Shown here piece after piece: positions 14,034 through 25,129 of a stretch of DNA of 64,000 nucleotides. The position numbers were made by a program, and so were the translations under genes. The DNA lies in NCBI GenBank assembly GCA_021014945.1, contig MU266362.1, positions 62,001-126,000 of the forward strand, in the 5' to 3' direction. The DNA is from Leucogyrophana mollusca. Lineage: Eukaryota; Basidiomycota; Agaricomycetes; Boletales. Below the pieces are notes generated by a model, which had not been told where the DNA came from, did not search any database, and saw nothing but the letters and a program-made list of their open reading frames with translations. Each line of letters begins with the position of its first letter. Within the stretch, counting starts at the first letter, position 1.

Positions 14034-15016
14034 CTAGGCCTTCTTGATTTTCTTAGTATCGAAGGTCTGGTCTTTGAAGGCAAGTAACTGCTTTGACAGC
14101 TCTTTCCAGCGTTCTTCAACAATCGGCATCTTTCCAATAGCCTCAGGCGATAGATAACCCCGGTTCTTCCAGTCGGTATACCACACTGCCGAGTTGAGAG
14201 TTGCGTCAATGAATGACCAGAGAGGGTATATTGGGGTAATCTTACGAATGTCAGTGCGTCGGGTTGGTGCAGCGGAAACGCGGTCTGTACGGCTCTTGAC
14301 ACAGTCGCGAAGCGCAAGCGGGTTATAATATTTGCAGAACACGCTTCCGCCACTAGCCTCCACTGCCTTGATAGCACTCTTTGAAGCTTTCGAGGGTGTG
14401 ATATGGACGGGCGTTTTGAGGAAAGCTGCACCCTATGTGGATGATTTATCATGTGATCAAACGAGCGCGAATTATTGGGGACATGGACGTACGTCGCCCA
14501 GGAGTTTTATCCCGTCATGGACGTCGTGAACACAACCGCTGAGGACAAGCTCGCGAGCGGTGATTGGGTTCTCTGGCGAGCTATGCAGTCGACCCTGTTC
14601 TATCCAGTGTTGTATGCGATCAAGGTTGACGGGCGCATACTCTTTACGGTTTCTGGGGCGGCGCAAATGCCTTTAAACTAAGAGGGCTAGGTCATAGATT
14701 GTTCCACTCACGGATTCACAAAGCCTCTCTTCGGAAAGCGTTTCGTTATAGGCGTTTGACCACCTTCAAACCCTGCTTTTGGTTTGCCATTGCCAGAGCG
14801 TGCCTTTTGGCCCTTGTGACCACGTCCAGAAGTTCCACCTTTCCCAGAACCTTGACCTCTTCCAAGACGTTTTTGCTAGTTGCGCAAAAGCTATTAATGA
14901 CAAGTCAAAGGCAAAAACAGAATGCGCACCGCGTGCTGGGACTTTGGGTTCGGAGATAGGTTTGAGAGGGTTATACGAGATGCGCGTGTGCGCATCATAG
15001 AAGCCATTGCGGACAT
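14034..15016 (-). CDS. Mitochondrial large ribosomal subunit protein uL15m
   Basis: Structural protein of the mitochondrial 54S subunit. From the ATG at 15016 it begins [20 protein letters not shown], an Arg/Ser/Met-rich stretch without acids that fits a mitochondrial transit peptide. After the first intron comes the L15 signature [27 protein letters not shown] (14810-14880), then [18 protein letters not shown] middle region follows ([38 protein letters not shown]), then the second L15 domain with [20 protein letters not shown] and the fungal mitochondrial C-terminal extension ending DTKKIKKA. It is tail-to-tail with PRP38. Confidence 0.9.
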
Positions 15017-15431
15017 GATGGACTTGGCCACAACACACGGATGAGGTTGGCGCGGTCAATAGTAAAAGTGGACGAAAATGGAAGTGCGCCACAATTGACG
15101 ACTGCAGTAAGTGCGGGAGTTAAATTTACCCGACACCTACTGGGAATAACTCTCCCCCTATTTTCCGCCAGGTCGAGACCACAGAAACAAAGCGAGTTGT
15201 TTGCAATTGTGGACAAAGGGCGCAACCACTCGTCCATCGCAACTCGAATTCACCCAATTTAGTAGTTGGCGGATGAATTCTTCAACTTCGGGGGATCATG
15301 GGGTTCCCGATTATCTAACTCCGCGTCCTCAACTCACCTCCGAACAGAAAAAGGGAAGTCAGCATCTGCCTACAGCGCTCTCCATGACCCCGACTTGGCC
15401 ACGCTGACCGTGGTCGGACTACCTGTATGGT
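15017..15431. promoter_or_regulatory. Divergent spacer uL15m / DUF6534 gene
   Basis: 415 bp hold the two 5' regions. No TATA box or coding exon is evident. Confidence 0.35.
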
Positions 15432-17314
15432 ATGAACGAGTTTAAACCACTCCTTGGAGCTACACTTGGCGCCCTCCTCGTGGGCTTTACAGTTTCTTGC
15501 ATGTGCGTATTCCTTATCCAGGCCTTTGTAGAGGCTCAACCACTTTGGTAGGCTGTACGGTGTCACAAGCGCGCAGTGCTACTTTTTCCTACGCCGAGAT
15601 ATACAGAACGGCCAAAAATTCAGAATCATTGTAAGCTCCTATTGACGCTGTCTGCACGTCATTTCACTTTCGCTGCACCAGATATGTGTGCTATGGTAAG
15701 TTCTCTTCCAAACCTGCACCAGTTGCATCAGCCCACCACGTTTCAGGTTCCTCGAAACAGTTCAATTCGTGATGGTTTCGCATAGCGTGTACCACTATGC
15801 CATTGCTCGTCACGGAATCATCAACTCTTTGGCGGATCCCATATGGACATTGATTGTTGGCCCCTAGCTGTCTAGTTCATGCAGCGACTGACTGACTAGT
15901 GTCCTCGATGTAGGCTCACATCATACCGACGGTATCTTCCTTCCTTTCATCCGAGTACGTCGAATCTCATTCCACGTTAGTACTTGATAATCGGGATTGT
16001 ACAATAGTGCGTATAGTTCCTCATTTCCATGTCCGTTCTCTTATTGTGATTTTACAGTATCTGGATAATGAGGATCTGGACACGTACGTGGGTTTCATCG
16101 CAACCTAGCAGGGCTCCTCTGACACGAAGCGTCCAAACCTGTAGTTAGCAGTCACCCTCTGCGGACTTGGATAGCAGGTGGAATGGTACACTCTCTTTTT
16201 CTAATGGTTAATTTTCGGAGCTCACAGAGCCATTTCAGATCGGCGTGATCATGCTGGACTGGGGTGAGCTCTATTCATGTACTCTATCGCCTGTCTCACA
16301 GATAGATCGTTGTACTGCGAAGGCATCTGTACATGTCAGTCCCCCACCCCCTCATATCCTTATATTACTGACAGTGACTACAGATTGGATATCAATACAG
16401 CAAGTCTCAACCATTTCTGGCCGTAATAACACTCAACTTCGAGATGTATTCAGTGTCGCTCAAAAACAGTGGGCCGATATTCACCGCGATGTGCGCAGAT
16501 TTTCTGCTTTATCGCAAACTGTTGAATAATCTGGGCTCTAGTGGGTAACTATCTGCTCCATTGTACTGATCGCCTTCAACGATATTCTGGCGACGGCACT
16601 GCTTTGTCTCATCCTCCATAATTCGAGAAGTGGCATACGCCAGTGTGTTACTTTATCACGCGTGTACTGTTAGCGAAACGTTTATTATTCCGGGCGTAGG
16701 ACGGACAACATCATTACTGTTCTCATGGCGTATGCGCTCAACACGGGACTGTTGACTTGGTAAGTCCTCTACCGGTGATCTCGCCATTGGTTGCGTCACT
16801 CATTTTTTCGTCGTATTAGCTTGGTTTCTATCGTTACTCTCATTCTAGTAATTCAGATTCATTGTGCATCTGTACATCATCCATCGTACTAACCTACTAA
16901 TAACTCAGATATTTTTCACCCCCCTGGAATTTTATTACATCGCGCTTTATATCATATTTGGAAGACGTGAGCCCTCAACAATCTGGTTCCCCTCTTCAAT
17001 CACACTGATTTGCTCTTCCTTCTGCCCAGTTTATATCAACTCTCTGCTCGCAATGTGTGTTCATTCCGTCTCGCTTTATTTTGTATGTTAACGAGTAACC
17101 TCAAAGGCTCAACTGGCGCCGTGGAAAAGTTCGGACCCGACGGCGACGTTTTGGCCGGCGCGAAGACGCGTTTGAGCTAAGTACTGTGCCGTGGGGGGTG
17201 TCTGGAGCCATCATCAATTTTTCAGAAGTGCGCTCAAGTACGGAGGTGCCGCGCCCAGATGCAGTCGTGGCAGAGGATACTAGCCAGTGGCGACCACCCT
17301 CTTCGAGTCAATAG
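15432..17314 (+). CDS. DUF6534-type multi-pass membrane protein
   Basis: A member of the large basidiomycete family of seven-helix proteins, for which no biochemical role is established. From the ATG at 15432 the exons give MNEFKPLLGATLGALLVGFT (helix 1), LYGVTSAQCYFFLRRDIQNG (loop), FLETVQFVMVSHSVYHYAIA (helix 3), AHIIPTVSSFLS, helices around 16560-16650 (IVLIAFNDILATALLCLIL), LMAYALNTGLLT near 16730 and VYINSLLAMLNWRR near 17030-17110. The cytosolic tail ends AEDTSQWRPPSSSQ at 17314. The LGATLGALLVGF start, the SHSVYYY-like motif and the YINSLLAxLNxR end are the family's hallmarks. There are about a dozen exons, one of only 14 nt (15682-15695). Middle exons (16080-16540) are only partly resolved. 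Confidence 0.8.
15682..15695 (+). other. 14-nt microexon of the DUF6534 gene
   Basis: ATATGTGTGCTATG lies between two 51-nt introns (15631-15681 and 15696-15746), each with GT and AG ends. Including it gives FRII-ICVLW-FLETVQFVM in one frame. Confidence 0.7.
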
Positions 17315-17766
17315 CCACTTCTATTGTCTGTTGTTGGCCGAAATGTGAATGTGATCATGTTCTAGTACCCCAGAATACGTGCAATACGAAGACTAGTTAC
17401 ATGTAAAGGAACGACTATCTTCCTTTGTATGGTCTGCCCAGACTAGGCTACCGTGACGTGCACTCCTAACTCAACTCTCATAGTTCATTTGGATTTCGGT
17501 ATCACGTTGAACTGTTGTGCATGCTGCGACGATCTACGTGCAAGTTGGAAGAAACTCGGGGCTTGTGTTAATTAATATTATTGTAGGTGTCAAGTGGCTA
17601 AGCCTGTGGTAGTTAACAGACACCGGTGGGTCTCTCGGTTTCATTTTTAAATCTCCTCGATGTCATCGAATATCTTCAACAAATGACCACCTCCACTAAT
17701 AGCTAGTACTGGTTGTGCTCGCTCGGACTCGGACTGGATGCTCATATAAAGCTTATCTGTAGTAAA
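17315..17766. other. Spacer DUF6534 gene - tRNA modification gene
   Basis: About 450 bp with a 3' UTR and a promoter in tandem orientation. No gene or clear regulatory motif is seen. Confidence 0.35.
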
Positions 17767-19877
17767 ATGGATTTACTTGTCGCCCACTTGTCGGCGCTGT
17801 CGACGTCGCGAACGATGTCGGTCCTGCAGCCGTTGATCACCATCTGCGGAACTACCGGAGTTGGGAAGTCAAAGCTGGCCATCGAGCTCGCTCTGAGGCT
17901 CTCGCATGGTTCACATACTCATGGATGGAAAGGCGCCCGTATCATAAATGCAGACTCTATGCAGGTCTACTCAGGCATGGACGTGATCACCAACAAAGTT
18001 CCGTTTGCCGAGAGAGAGGGTATCGAGCATTTGCTTATGGATTTCAAGGAGCCTGGCGAGCAGTACGTTGTAGGGCAGTGGGTTCAAGATGCGATTCAGG
18101 CTGTGAGTCGGCCTCCATGTCTAGAATGCACTCGTTGATATTTAACACAGATCGATGAAACGCATCGCAGGAACCAAATTCCCATTATTGTGGGTGGAAC
18201 TTCCTACTGGATCCAACACCTTATATTCCCTAATCGTCTCGCTACTACGCCATCACATGAATTCGGCTCCCGTCCTACCCCTGACCCATCTCCAGAGCTA
18301 GCACAGGCCATCTCGCTGCTCCCTCCACATTTGCGGGATCTCTTAGACATGCTTCCAGAGCAACAACCGTCCGCGGCTACTCACCCTGATGAAGCTCTAA
18401 CTCTGCACACTCTGCTTACTGCCCTTGACCCGGAGGTTGCCTCCCGATGGCACTGGCGGGATACACGCAAAGTCCTTCGCAGCCTACGCATCATAAAAGA
18501 CACCGGAAGGCGACCAAGCGAAATCATAAACGAGCAATCTCAAACTGCTATGGCGCCCAGGTATGCCCACCTTCCCTCCTTCAGGGTATTTAATCCCCTA
18601 TTCATGCATCATTCGTCAAAGATATCGAACACTCTGCTTCTGGCTGTATGCTGAGCCCTCGGTGCTCAACGCCCGCTTGGATGCCCGAGTTGATGATATG
18701 ATCAAGGTACGTCGTACATGTTCATGGTAGTTCTCGAAACTTAGGCCTCACTGGAATATAGCAAGGCCTCCTGGACGAGATCCGATCGTTGCAAAAGGTT
18801 GCTTCATCTAGCGTCAATACCACTCCGAATACCAATGCGGCTCCACCAGCCAGCACCGACGCACACGCCACAAACGACTATACCCTCGGAATATATCAGT
18901 GTATCGGTAAGTTTCCTGCGTTCTACGCGCAGCCCCTACTTGACAATCTGGTAAGGATTCAAGGAATTCCACACCTACCTCGCCTCTTCCTGCCCGTCGG
19001 CGAAGGATTTTGACAACGCTGCGGATGCAATGAAGCTTTCTACTCGGAAGTATGCAAAGCGCCAGGTCTCCTGGTTGCGAAACAAGCTGTTGCCCGCCAT
19101 GTACGCTGCCAACTCAGCAGCGGGAGTCAACATCGGGGGTGGGGGGTATAGTGCAGCGGTAGCGCCGACATATCTATTAGATGCTACAGGTGAGTTTTAT
19201 CCTGTGACATCTGGAGTCTCGCTGACCATCAGACACTATAGAGCTTGGTGATAAATGGATATCCCAGGTCCGCGATCGCGCGGAGGCGACAATGAATGGT
19301 AAGTGTTCGCGTTCTTTCCTCCTCGTACGTGGGGAAGTTCACACATCCTCTTCCTAAGCCTTCCTATCGAATCACGATCTCCCAGATCCGTTATCTCTAT
19401 CCGACTCTGCACGCAGCATGCTCAGCATCAGCGACAAGCCCACTGAGTGCACATCTTCTCCCATTTTGTATCTGTCAGCCAAGTCTGACCCATTAGCATC
19501 TTAGTCCAACGGCCGTGCTACATGCTCGCCGGAAAATTACGTGCAGGGTGTGTACCATCGACGAGACAAAGCCGGTCATGATCGAGGAAGGGCGCGAGTG
19601 GGAATCCCACCAGAAGACGAAAATACATCGGCGCCTTGCTAGCAAAATGTCTGAAAAAGTTGAGGAGGCTCAGACGAGGACAGGTCGTAAACGGGCCCGC
19701 CATGATGTACAGGAAGGTTCTGCGGGCAATCACAGGGGAGAGAAGAGAGGAAAGAGCGGTGAGTCGAGGGTTGAAAGTAGCGAGGGAGAAAGTCGCGGCA
19801 GACGAAGCAGTGGTACAAGGAGCAGCGGGTTTAGGTCTAGGTCCGGGTCTGACAGCCAGCTATCTTTGATTCCATGA
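17767..19877 (+). CDS. MOD5: tRNA dimethylallyltransferase (isopentenyltransferase, MOD5/TRIT1)
   Basis: Transfers a dimethylallyl group from DMAPP to N6 of A37 in tRNAs that read UNN codons, in cytosol and mitochondria. The protein has the P-loop-like ICGTTGVGKSKLAIELALRL, INADSMQVYSGMDVITNKVP (substrate contact), HLLMDFKEPGEQYVVGQW, IPIIVGGTSYWIQHLIF, DPEVASRWHWRDTRKVLRSL and YAKRQVSWLRNKLLP (tRNA binding). A C-terminal C2H2 zinc finger follows (CRVC ... HQKTKIH), then a Ser/Arg/Gly-rich tail. Two in-frame ATGs exist, at 17767 (MDLLVAHLSALSTSRT...) and 17815 (MSVLQPLITICG). The longer form adds a 16-residue leader, so one mRNA could yield mitochondrial and cytosolic forms as in yeast MOD5. 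The position 17767 is the upstream choice. Confidence 0.95.
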
Positions 19878-20823
19878 TTTGTTTTTTTTTTGACAGATGA
19901 AAGTGCGTATTCGAGGCTGGTTCAAAACCACTAGCTTCATCAAGGACTTTGGGTTGCTTGCAGGATTTTCGCCTTCACGAAGGCCTGAGCCCTTATTTCT
20001 TGACGAGGCCTTGGTCTCGCGCCCTACGGTTAGACCATTGATGGCAGTCGACGAGCCTGATCTTACATGACGGCAACTCTGCGGTCGTGTTCTTACAGCA
20101 CGCCGTGCACCTGCACTGACGTGGGGCGTGGAGTGACAAGTCTTGTGTGTGCGACAATCATCATCCCGGTTCGATCCGCCGCGTGGTGGTTCGGAACCTG
20201 CCCCCTAGCTCATCTCACAACTTCCGTGCAGATAGCAGATAGCGGGCATTTAGACACAGGTGCGCAAGTCTTTTAGCTCCAGCTGAGGCGAAGATTCGAC
20301 TCTACCACTTTCTAGGTATGTCGGGTAAAGCGGCGAGCGACTTCGCCCTGGTCGATGCCCGGCTGTGAACGCCATTGGACATCGGGCACCTTGCCTGTTC
20401 CGGTGAACAACGGGCTTCGGGCTGTATTGCTCCATCGCTGATCGTGGACTTCGGGTTCGATAACTCTGAGCTCGGGGCGAAGCGAACACCCTGTCACCAC
20501 CCTTTGCCTTTGTGTGAAATCTCAGTTGCGTTTTTCGTCTGAGATTGGCCATTCTATCACGTAGAAAGTTAGCAAAAGCGTTGTTATTTATGATCAGCGA
20601 TTTGGTCGGTAGAAAAGTACTAGCTACATAGACGCTGTGTAAAATTTGTCGTTGGGTGCGATGTTGCCGCTGCGACCTCGCTTGCCACCATAAGCAACCA
20701 TTCGCAAATCTGTGTGAGGGCCCATCTCCAGCGATTTGTACTCCTGTGACTGTTGTTTTTTCCTGCTGAGGTTTAGAACTTCACAGACTCCTCTACCTCA
20801 ATTCTCGCCTCGCTTTTTTAACC
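19878..20823. other. 946-bp intergenic region
   Basis: A T-tract sits at 19880-19890, just after the MOD5-like stop. The rest is GC-balanced sequence without a recognisable gene. A 100-codon frame on the minus strand (20250-20552) has no family features and is probably fortuitous. The last ~130 bp, with CT-rich stretches, is a likely promoter and leader for the PHD gene at 20824. Confidence 0.4.
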
Positions 20824-23800
20824 ATGGCTTCCATGGCGGAGGGTCCGGCGTACATGTTACCAGGCGCCCCGGTTTTGCAACCGCCCCACCTCGAGGGTCT
20901 CTCAGATCCGTCTCTCTCAACCGAAATTTTGCCAGGCCCACCGTCCTTGTTGTCAGTCCAGCAAGCTGGCCACAAGCGTGACCCGAGGAAACCAGGCGCA
21001 TACGTGTCCTATCTGCCAGCATCAGATCCAGGCTCCACATACTCTGGGTTGATGACGGCCTCTCTCGGTGGCTCAGACGTCGACGGCCCACGTCGAAAAC
21101 GGGCCAGGGTAGACAAAGGGTGAGTTCTCACACACTTATCGTGGTAGCTTCGTCGTCCTCTGACCAGCGTTTCGTTCTCGTCAAAAACTACTCAATTCGC
21201 CCTACCCCACCCTTGTCGGTCCCCTCAAAATCCGCTATATTTTGCTCGTCGTCTTACAGGACTGCTGCTGGTCGAGCCCAGCGTGCTTCGGCTCGTAGTA
21301 TGAACAGCAACGCCGTTCCAGCATCGGATACCATCACCCCCGAAGAACCTCGTCGTCAATCCAGTCGTCAACCCAGTGTACCAGCCGTCCCAGACTCAGA
21401 TCCCTTTCCTGTGCTGCCTGACTCGGATGCACCTTCAATATCTCGCGCAAACTCTGTACCAGGCAATGAAGATGGTACATCATCCACAGGAAATGGGAGA
21501 TCCAGGAGTGCGCGAAAAGACAAAGGGAAGGGCAAAGAGACCGACAAGGCGCAGGTGAGGGTAAAAGAGGAGCCGATGGCAATGTACTCGCTCTCGCCGG
21601 AACCAATCCTTGGAGGGGTAGGTTTTCGTGGCGTCTCGTGAAGGCTCGCTCATCGAATTGTTCACCTCATAGATGAACGAAGACCACTGTTCATCCTGCC
21701 GTTCGCTGGGAGCACTAGTGTATTGTGATGGTTGTCCCCGAGCCTTTCACCTCTGGTGTTTAGATCCGCCAATGGAGGCTGTTGACCTTCCAGATGGTGA
21801 GAGATGGTTTTGTCCGAGTTGCTCTATTCGCAAGGTATGCCTTTTTCTTGCCTTGGAGAGATCTGACTGTTAACGTTGAAATAAATACAGAACCCGCCTC
21901 CTAAACCTGCACCATCTTTCATGTCACCTCTCATTCAGGTTGCGCAGACCAGCTACCCGCGTGAGTTTCAACTCCCGGAGGATGTCAGGACCTTTTTCAA
22001 GGATGGTCAGTATAACTATCCAACTCTTTGAAAAGAAATTCTCAAATCTCTTGCATAGTGGCAACTGGGCCTAAGGGAACTTATGTCGACAGCTCTGAGA
22101 TCAAACCACCCAGACTCAAGTTCGTAACCTCTACCGTTAAACATCATCTATTGACGACATCTTCTCAGCCGCCATGGTCAATTGGAAGATCGCGATCCAT
22201 ATCGGCTGAAAGACCGAAATGGTGTTCCCGTCCTATGCTTCCGCTGCGGTACATCTGCGCTTAGCAGTGGTATTGCAGCCTCGGGCCCAGACCCAGACCT
22301 AGTAACGCCCCATACTCACAGATCTACGTCAGTCGCGCATAGCGCCACCCCCGAGCTCTGGAGAAGTATCGTGTCTTGTGACTATTGCAGCTTGCACTGG
22401 CATCTCGATTGCCTCGATCCGCCTCTGACGTCCATGCCTTCATTCGGAAAGAAATGGATGTGTCCAAGCCACGCTGATCATGTACTTGTCAGTGTCTTTC
22501 CACCCATTAGCCGTATTAGCCAGCTTATGCCCTGTCTTGCCAGCAGCCTAAGCGTCGCATTCCTAAGCAGGATGCTCCCATAGACATCACTAAGCCGAGG
22601 CAGTTCAACAATGGCAACATCGATATTATTCACCCTCAAGCAGCGTCTGTCGCCGAGAAGTTGGTGTTAGATGAGGTGCTTATCAATGGTCGTCGATATA
22701 GAGTGCCAGAACGGGTCATCATGTTGGACTTTTGGAGTAAGATCAGCAAGGATCGATATCCTGAGCAACGGTACGTGAACCCGGGGCGTCTGTTTCATCA
22801 TCCGATACTGATGGCAATGGTAACAGGGAGCGGGACATTTATTCTGCGATGTCATCGCCGCTCACATCCTTGAGTTCTCTGGATGGACCCGATGAAGATA
22901 TATTCGCTGCTCCTCTTCCTCCTCCCATAGCTGGTGATGACCTGCAAATCGCGCAGGTCAGTTCCCTTGATATACTGTTAACTTCCGACTGAACGCCTTG
23001 CGTATTTTTAGCTGCTATGTGGTCTTCGCAATGGCATCCAAAATGAATTGGAGGGCCCCAGTAACCCCCCAGACACCCACAAGAGGGACACGGCTGATAC
23101 TGGTGTTCAAACCGAGATGGAAGAAGAACGTCCAGTTGCCCCGATGCCCAAACCAAACAAGGAAGCCCCTAAGCCTCCTGCCACAAAGGTTAGCAATTCC
23201 CGTGCGCAAAGTTTGATGCTGATAGTCCTTTACAGCGCAAAGCACCGTCAAGAGGTGTAACACAGAACGCGCATGCATCTTCGTCTGTTAACGGCGTCCT
23301 GTTGGAACCATCTGCTCTTGAAATGCCATCTCCAGCAAGACCAAAGAGAGCAAGAGTCAGCGTGAAACGAGAACCAGAAGATGCACAAGAGTTGTCATTA
23401 GAGAACAACAATGTTTCCGACAGGGTGCGTGCTGTAGACTTCTAGATCCTGGCACGGCTCATTCTATCACGTAGCCTCCGCCAAAGCCCAGAGGATCTGA
23501 GAGGACAACTCGCGGACGCCGCAAGGCTAAACTTACCGAGAAGTCGAAAGAGGTTGCTTCCTCCGCTTCTAGTGGTTTGGATGTGCCACCGCCTGCTTCA
23601 GCTCCTTCGGATTCTCTTGTCGACCTTGCCTCCGCCCCCGCCCCCGCTCCCACATCTACTTCCACACCCGCGCCTGGACTACCAATGCTCGCCGCAGCCA
23701 CTGCAATTCCAGCTCCCATCCCGGGTGCCAACCGAGACGCTCCTGGGCCTGCCGCTGCTAATCCTGCCACCCCACTTACCCCGAAAGCGTCGGTCACTAT

Positions 23801-24161
23801 AACGCAATCCACCAATTCTAGTACACCAACGCTGAAAATACGCTTGCCCCGCCTGAGTGCTGTCAGTGCAGCTTCGAACTCGGCTTCGACCACTGTTCCA
23901 TCAAAGCCAACCCGTGCTCTTAGCCCCACGTCCGCACAAGGTGCATCTGTCTCCGACGATTCCCGCCCACGTCGCTCTTCTCGTCGCCAGGATTCTATTC
24001 CTTTATCGTTAAGCGCCGTTTCGTCCTTCACAACTGACGGTGGCGATGACCCCGATCTCGCAAAACCAAGTATGGGTGTTATTCCGCTCTATACCTCAAC
24101 TGACTCAAATTTCCCGACAGAATATAAACCAAAGCTCGGTGGCAGGAAGTTCTTCGAATAG
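20824..24161 (+). CDS. Double PHD-finger protein, Rco1-like chromatin factor
   Basis: Begins [20 protein letters not shown] and has a basic NLS-like segment ([12 protein letters not shown]). PHD finger 1 at 21673-21830 shows [26 protein letters not shown] (C4HC3 zinc ligands complete). PHD finger 2 is split by a long loop, with CFRC near 22240 and [28 protein letters not shown] near 22375-22480. Between and after them lie [26 protein letters not shown], another NLS ([15 protein letters not shown]), and a Pro/Ala/Ser-rich C-terminus ending [12 protein letters not shown]. Two PHD fingers around a structured linker resemble Rco1 of the Rpd3S histone deacetylase complex. That assignment is inferred from architecture, and a generic PHD regulator is the alternative. 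About ten introns are present. Confidence 0.78.
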
Positions 24162-24523
24162 CTGTCCCGTCCCAGCCATACAGTGGAGTTGGTCAAATGC
24201 GTGACGTTAAATCCCTCCACCGAGTGCTACCACTGCATCTTGCCTCATGTTTAAATCGATAAATAATCTTGTGTAGAATGTCAACAGCCACATCCTTCGA
24301 AAGCATTGAGGGATATTGGTCATAATGCACCTCAGAGCCCATTGCTAGAAGTATTGTATCCAATGTCTTGTTGGCAACCGCATGGCTTCAAGCTTCAGTA
24401 CTCTAGCGGCCCCCGCCAAGCCTAGCCAAGCTCCCGCACCCCGAAAGTCGTGTTTGTGCATATTGGGATCTGAGGGTCCCGCATTGTCAAGTTCCACGTT
24501 TGCCGCTGCCACCTGTCGGTACA

Positions 24524-24537
24524 TATAAGTATATAAA
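24524..24537 (+). promoter_or_regulatory. TATA-box-like element
   Basis: TATAAGTATATAAA is followed about 25-60 bp later by a CT-rich run (24555-24600), as seen at transcription starts of strongly expressed fungal genes. The nearest downstream ATG is at 24634. Confidence 0.45.
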
Positions 24538-24633
24538 CTATCGCTTGAATTGCCATCCAGCTGTTCCCCTTCATACCACCCATTCCACTTCTAACTCCAA
24601 CCCCTCACAGAATTTTCCAGCTGTTTTCAAAAT

Positions 24634-25082
24634 ATGTGTACCAAGCTCTCCTCGGCGATAAGTCTGCTCGAAAATGCACCTGGGTGTCCATGACTGTCTC
24701 GAACTAAACACGTTGGCCCTAGAACTTACCCGCACGTGGTGGATGGGCGAAGAGTATGCTTCACCAAATTATTGTCATAATCCTCTTCTCTTTGCCACAA
24801 AGTAAGTCAGTCTCAATAACTCACTAACACTGGTGTTAATATCACGTGACGCTGTCACAGATCACAGATCATGATGATATTCATTTTGTCCGACGCGCTG
24901 AAATGTTGTTCGTGCTGTGCTTCTGGATCAACCTGATGCCAGGTTGCTTCTTGAGCACAACTCGTCAACTTTTAATGCTCTTAATTGACCGACGTAGTAC
25001 TTACGGTTTTCAGGTAGCCGCACTGGTGGTGAATACATGCCGATTAAGATTGTCGTGCGAAGTGAGAGCCCGAAAATCGTAG
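24634..25082 (+). other. Unassigned spliced transcript candidate
   Basis: Downstream of the TATA-like box there are ATGs at 24634 (about 20 codons) and 24674 (43 codons, starting MHLGVHDCLELNTLALELTR). A convincing intron sits at 24802-24860 (GTAAGT donor, CTAAC branch, TCACAG acceptor). After it a frame runs ITDHDDIHFVRRAEMLFVLC to a stop at 25082. The exon phases do not join into one frame with the ATGs I tested, so this may be a small gene with an unrecognised exon, a non-coding RNA or a decayed gene. I do not recognise any family. Confidence 0.25.
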
Positions 25083-25129
25083 AAATAGGCTGTGGGTGAC
25101 TAGTAATATTTCTCCCTTCCGAGGTCAAT

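Noticed and set aside
16008..16010. A 3-nt microexon (TGC) in the DUF6534 gene
   Set aside because: A single 103-nt intron from 15955 to 16057 already gives an open frame (LSSDIWIMRIWT), so the extra exon is unnecessary.
20160..20180. A tRNA B-box-like sequence (GGTTCGATCC)
   Set aside because: It is one base short of the consensus and no cloverleaf or A box could be built around it.
20250..20552. A 100-codon open frame on the minus strand in the 19.9-20.8 kb gap
   Set aside because: No recognisable domain and no conserved motif; most likely a chance frame in the promoter region of the PHD gene.
20548..23475. A shared 15-bp word (CATTCTATCACGTAG) at about 20551 and 23461
   Set aside because: The second copy is an intron end in the PHD gene and the first is upstream of it; two copies of a short word are not enough to call a regulatory repeat.
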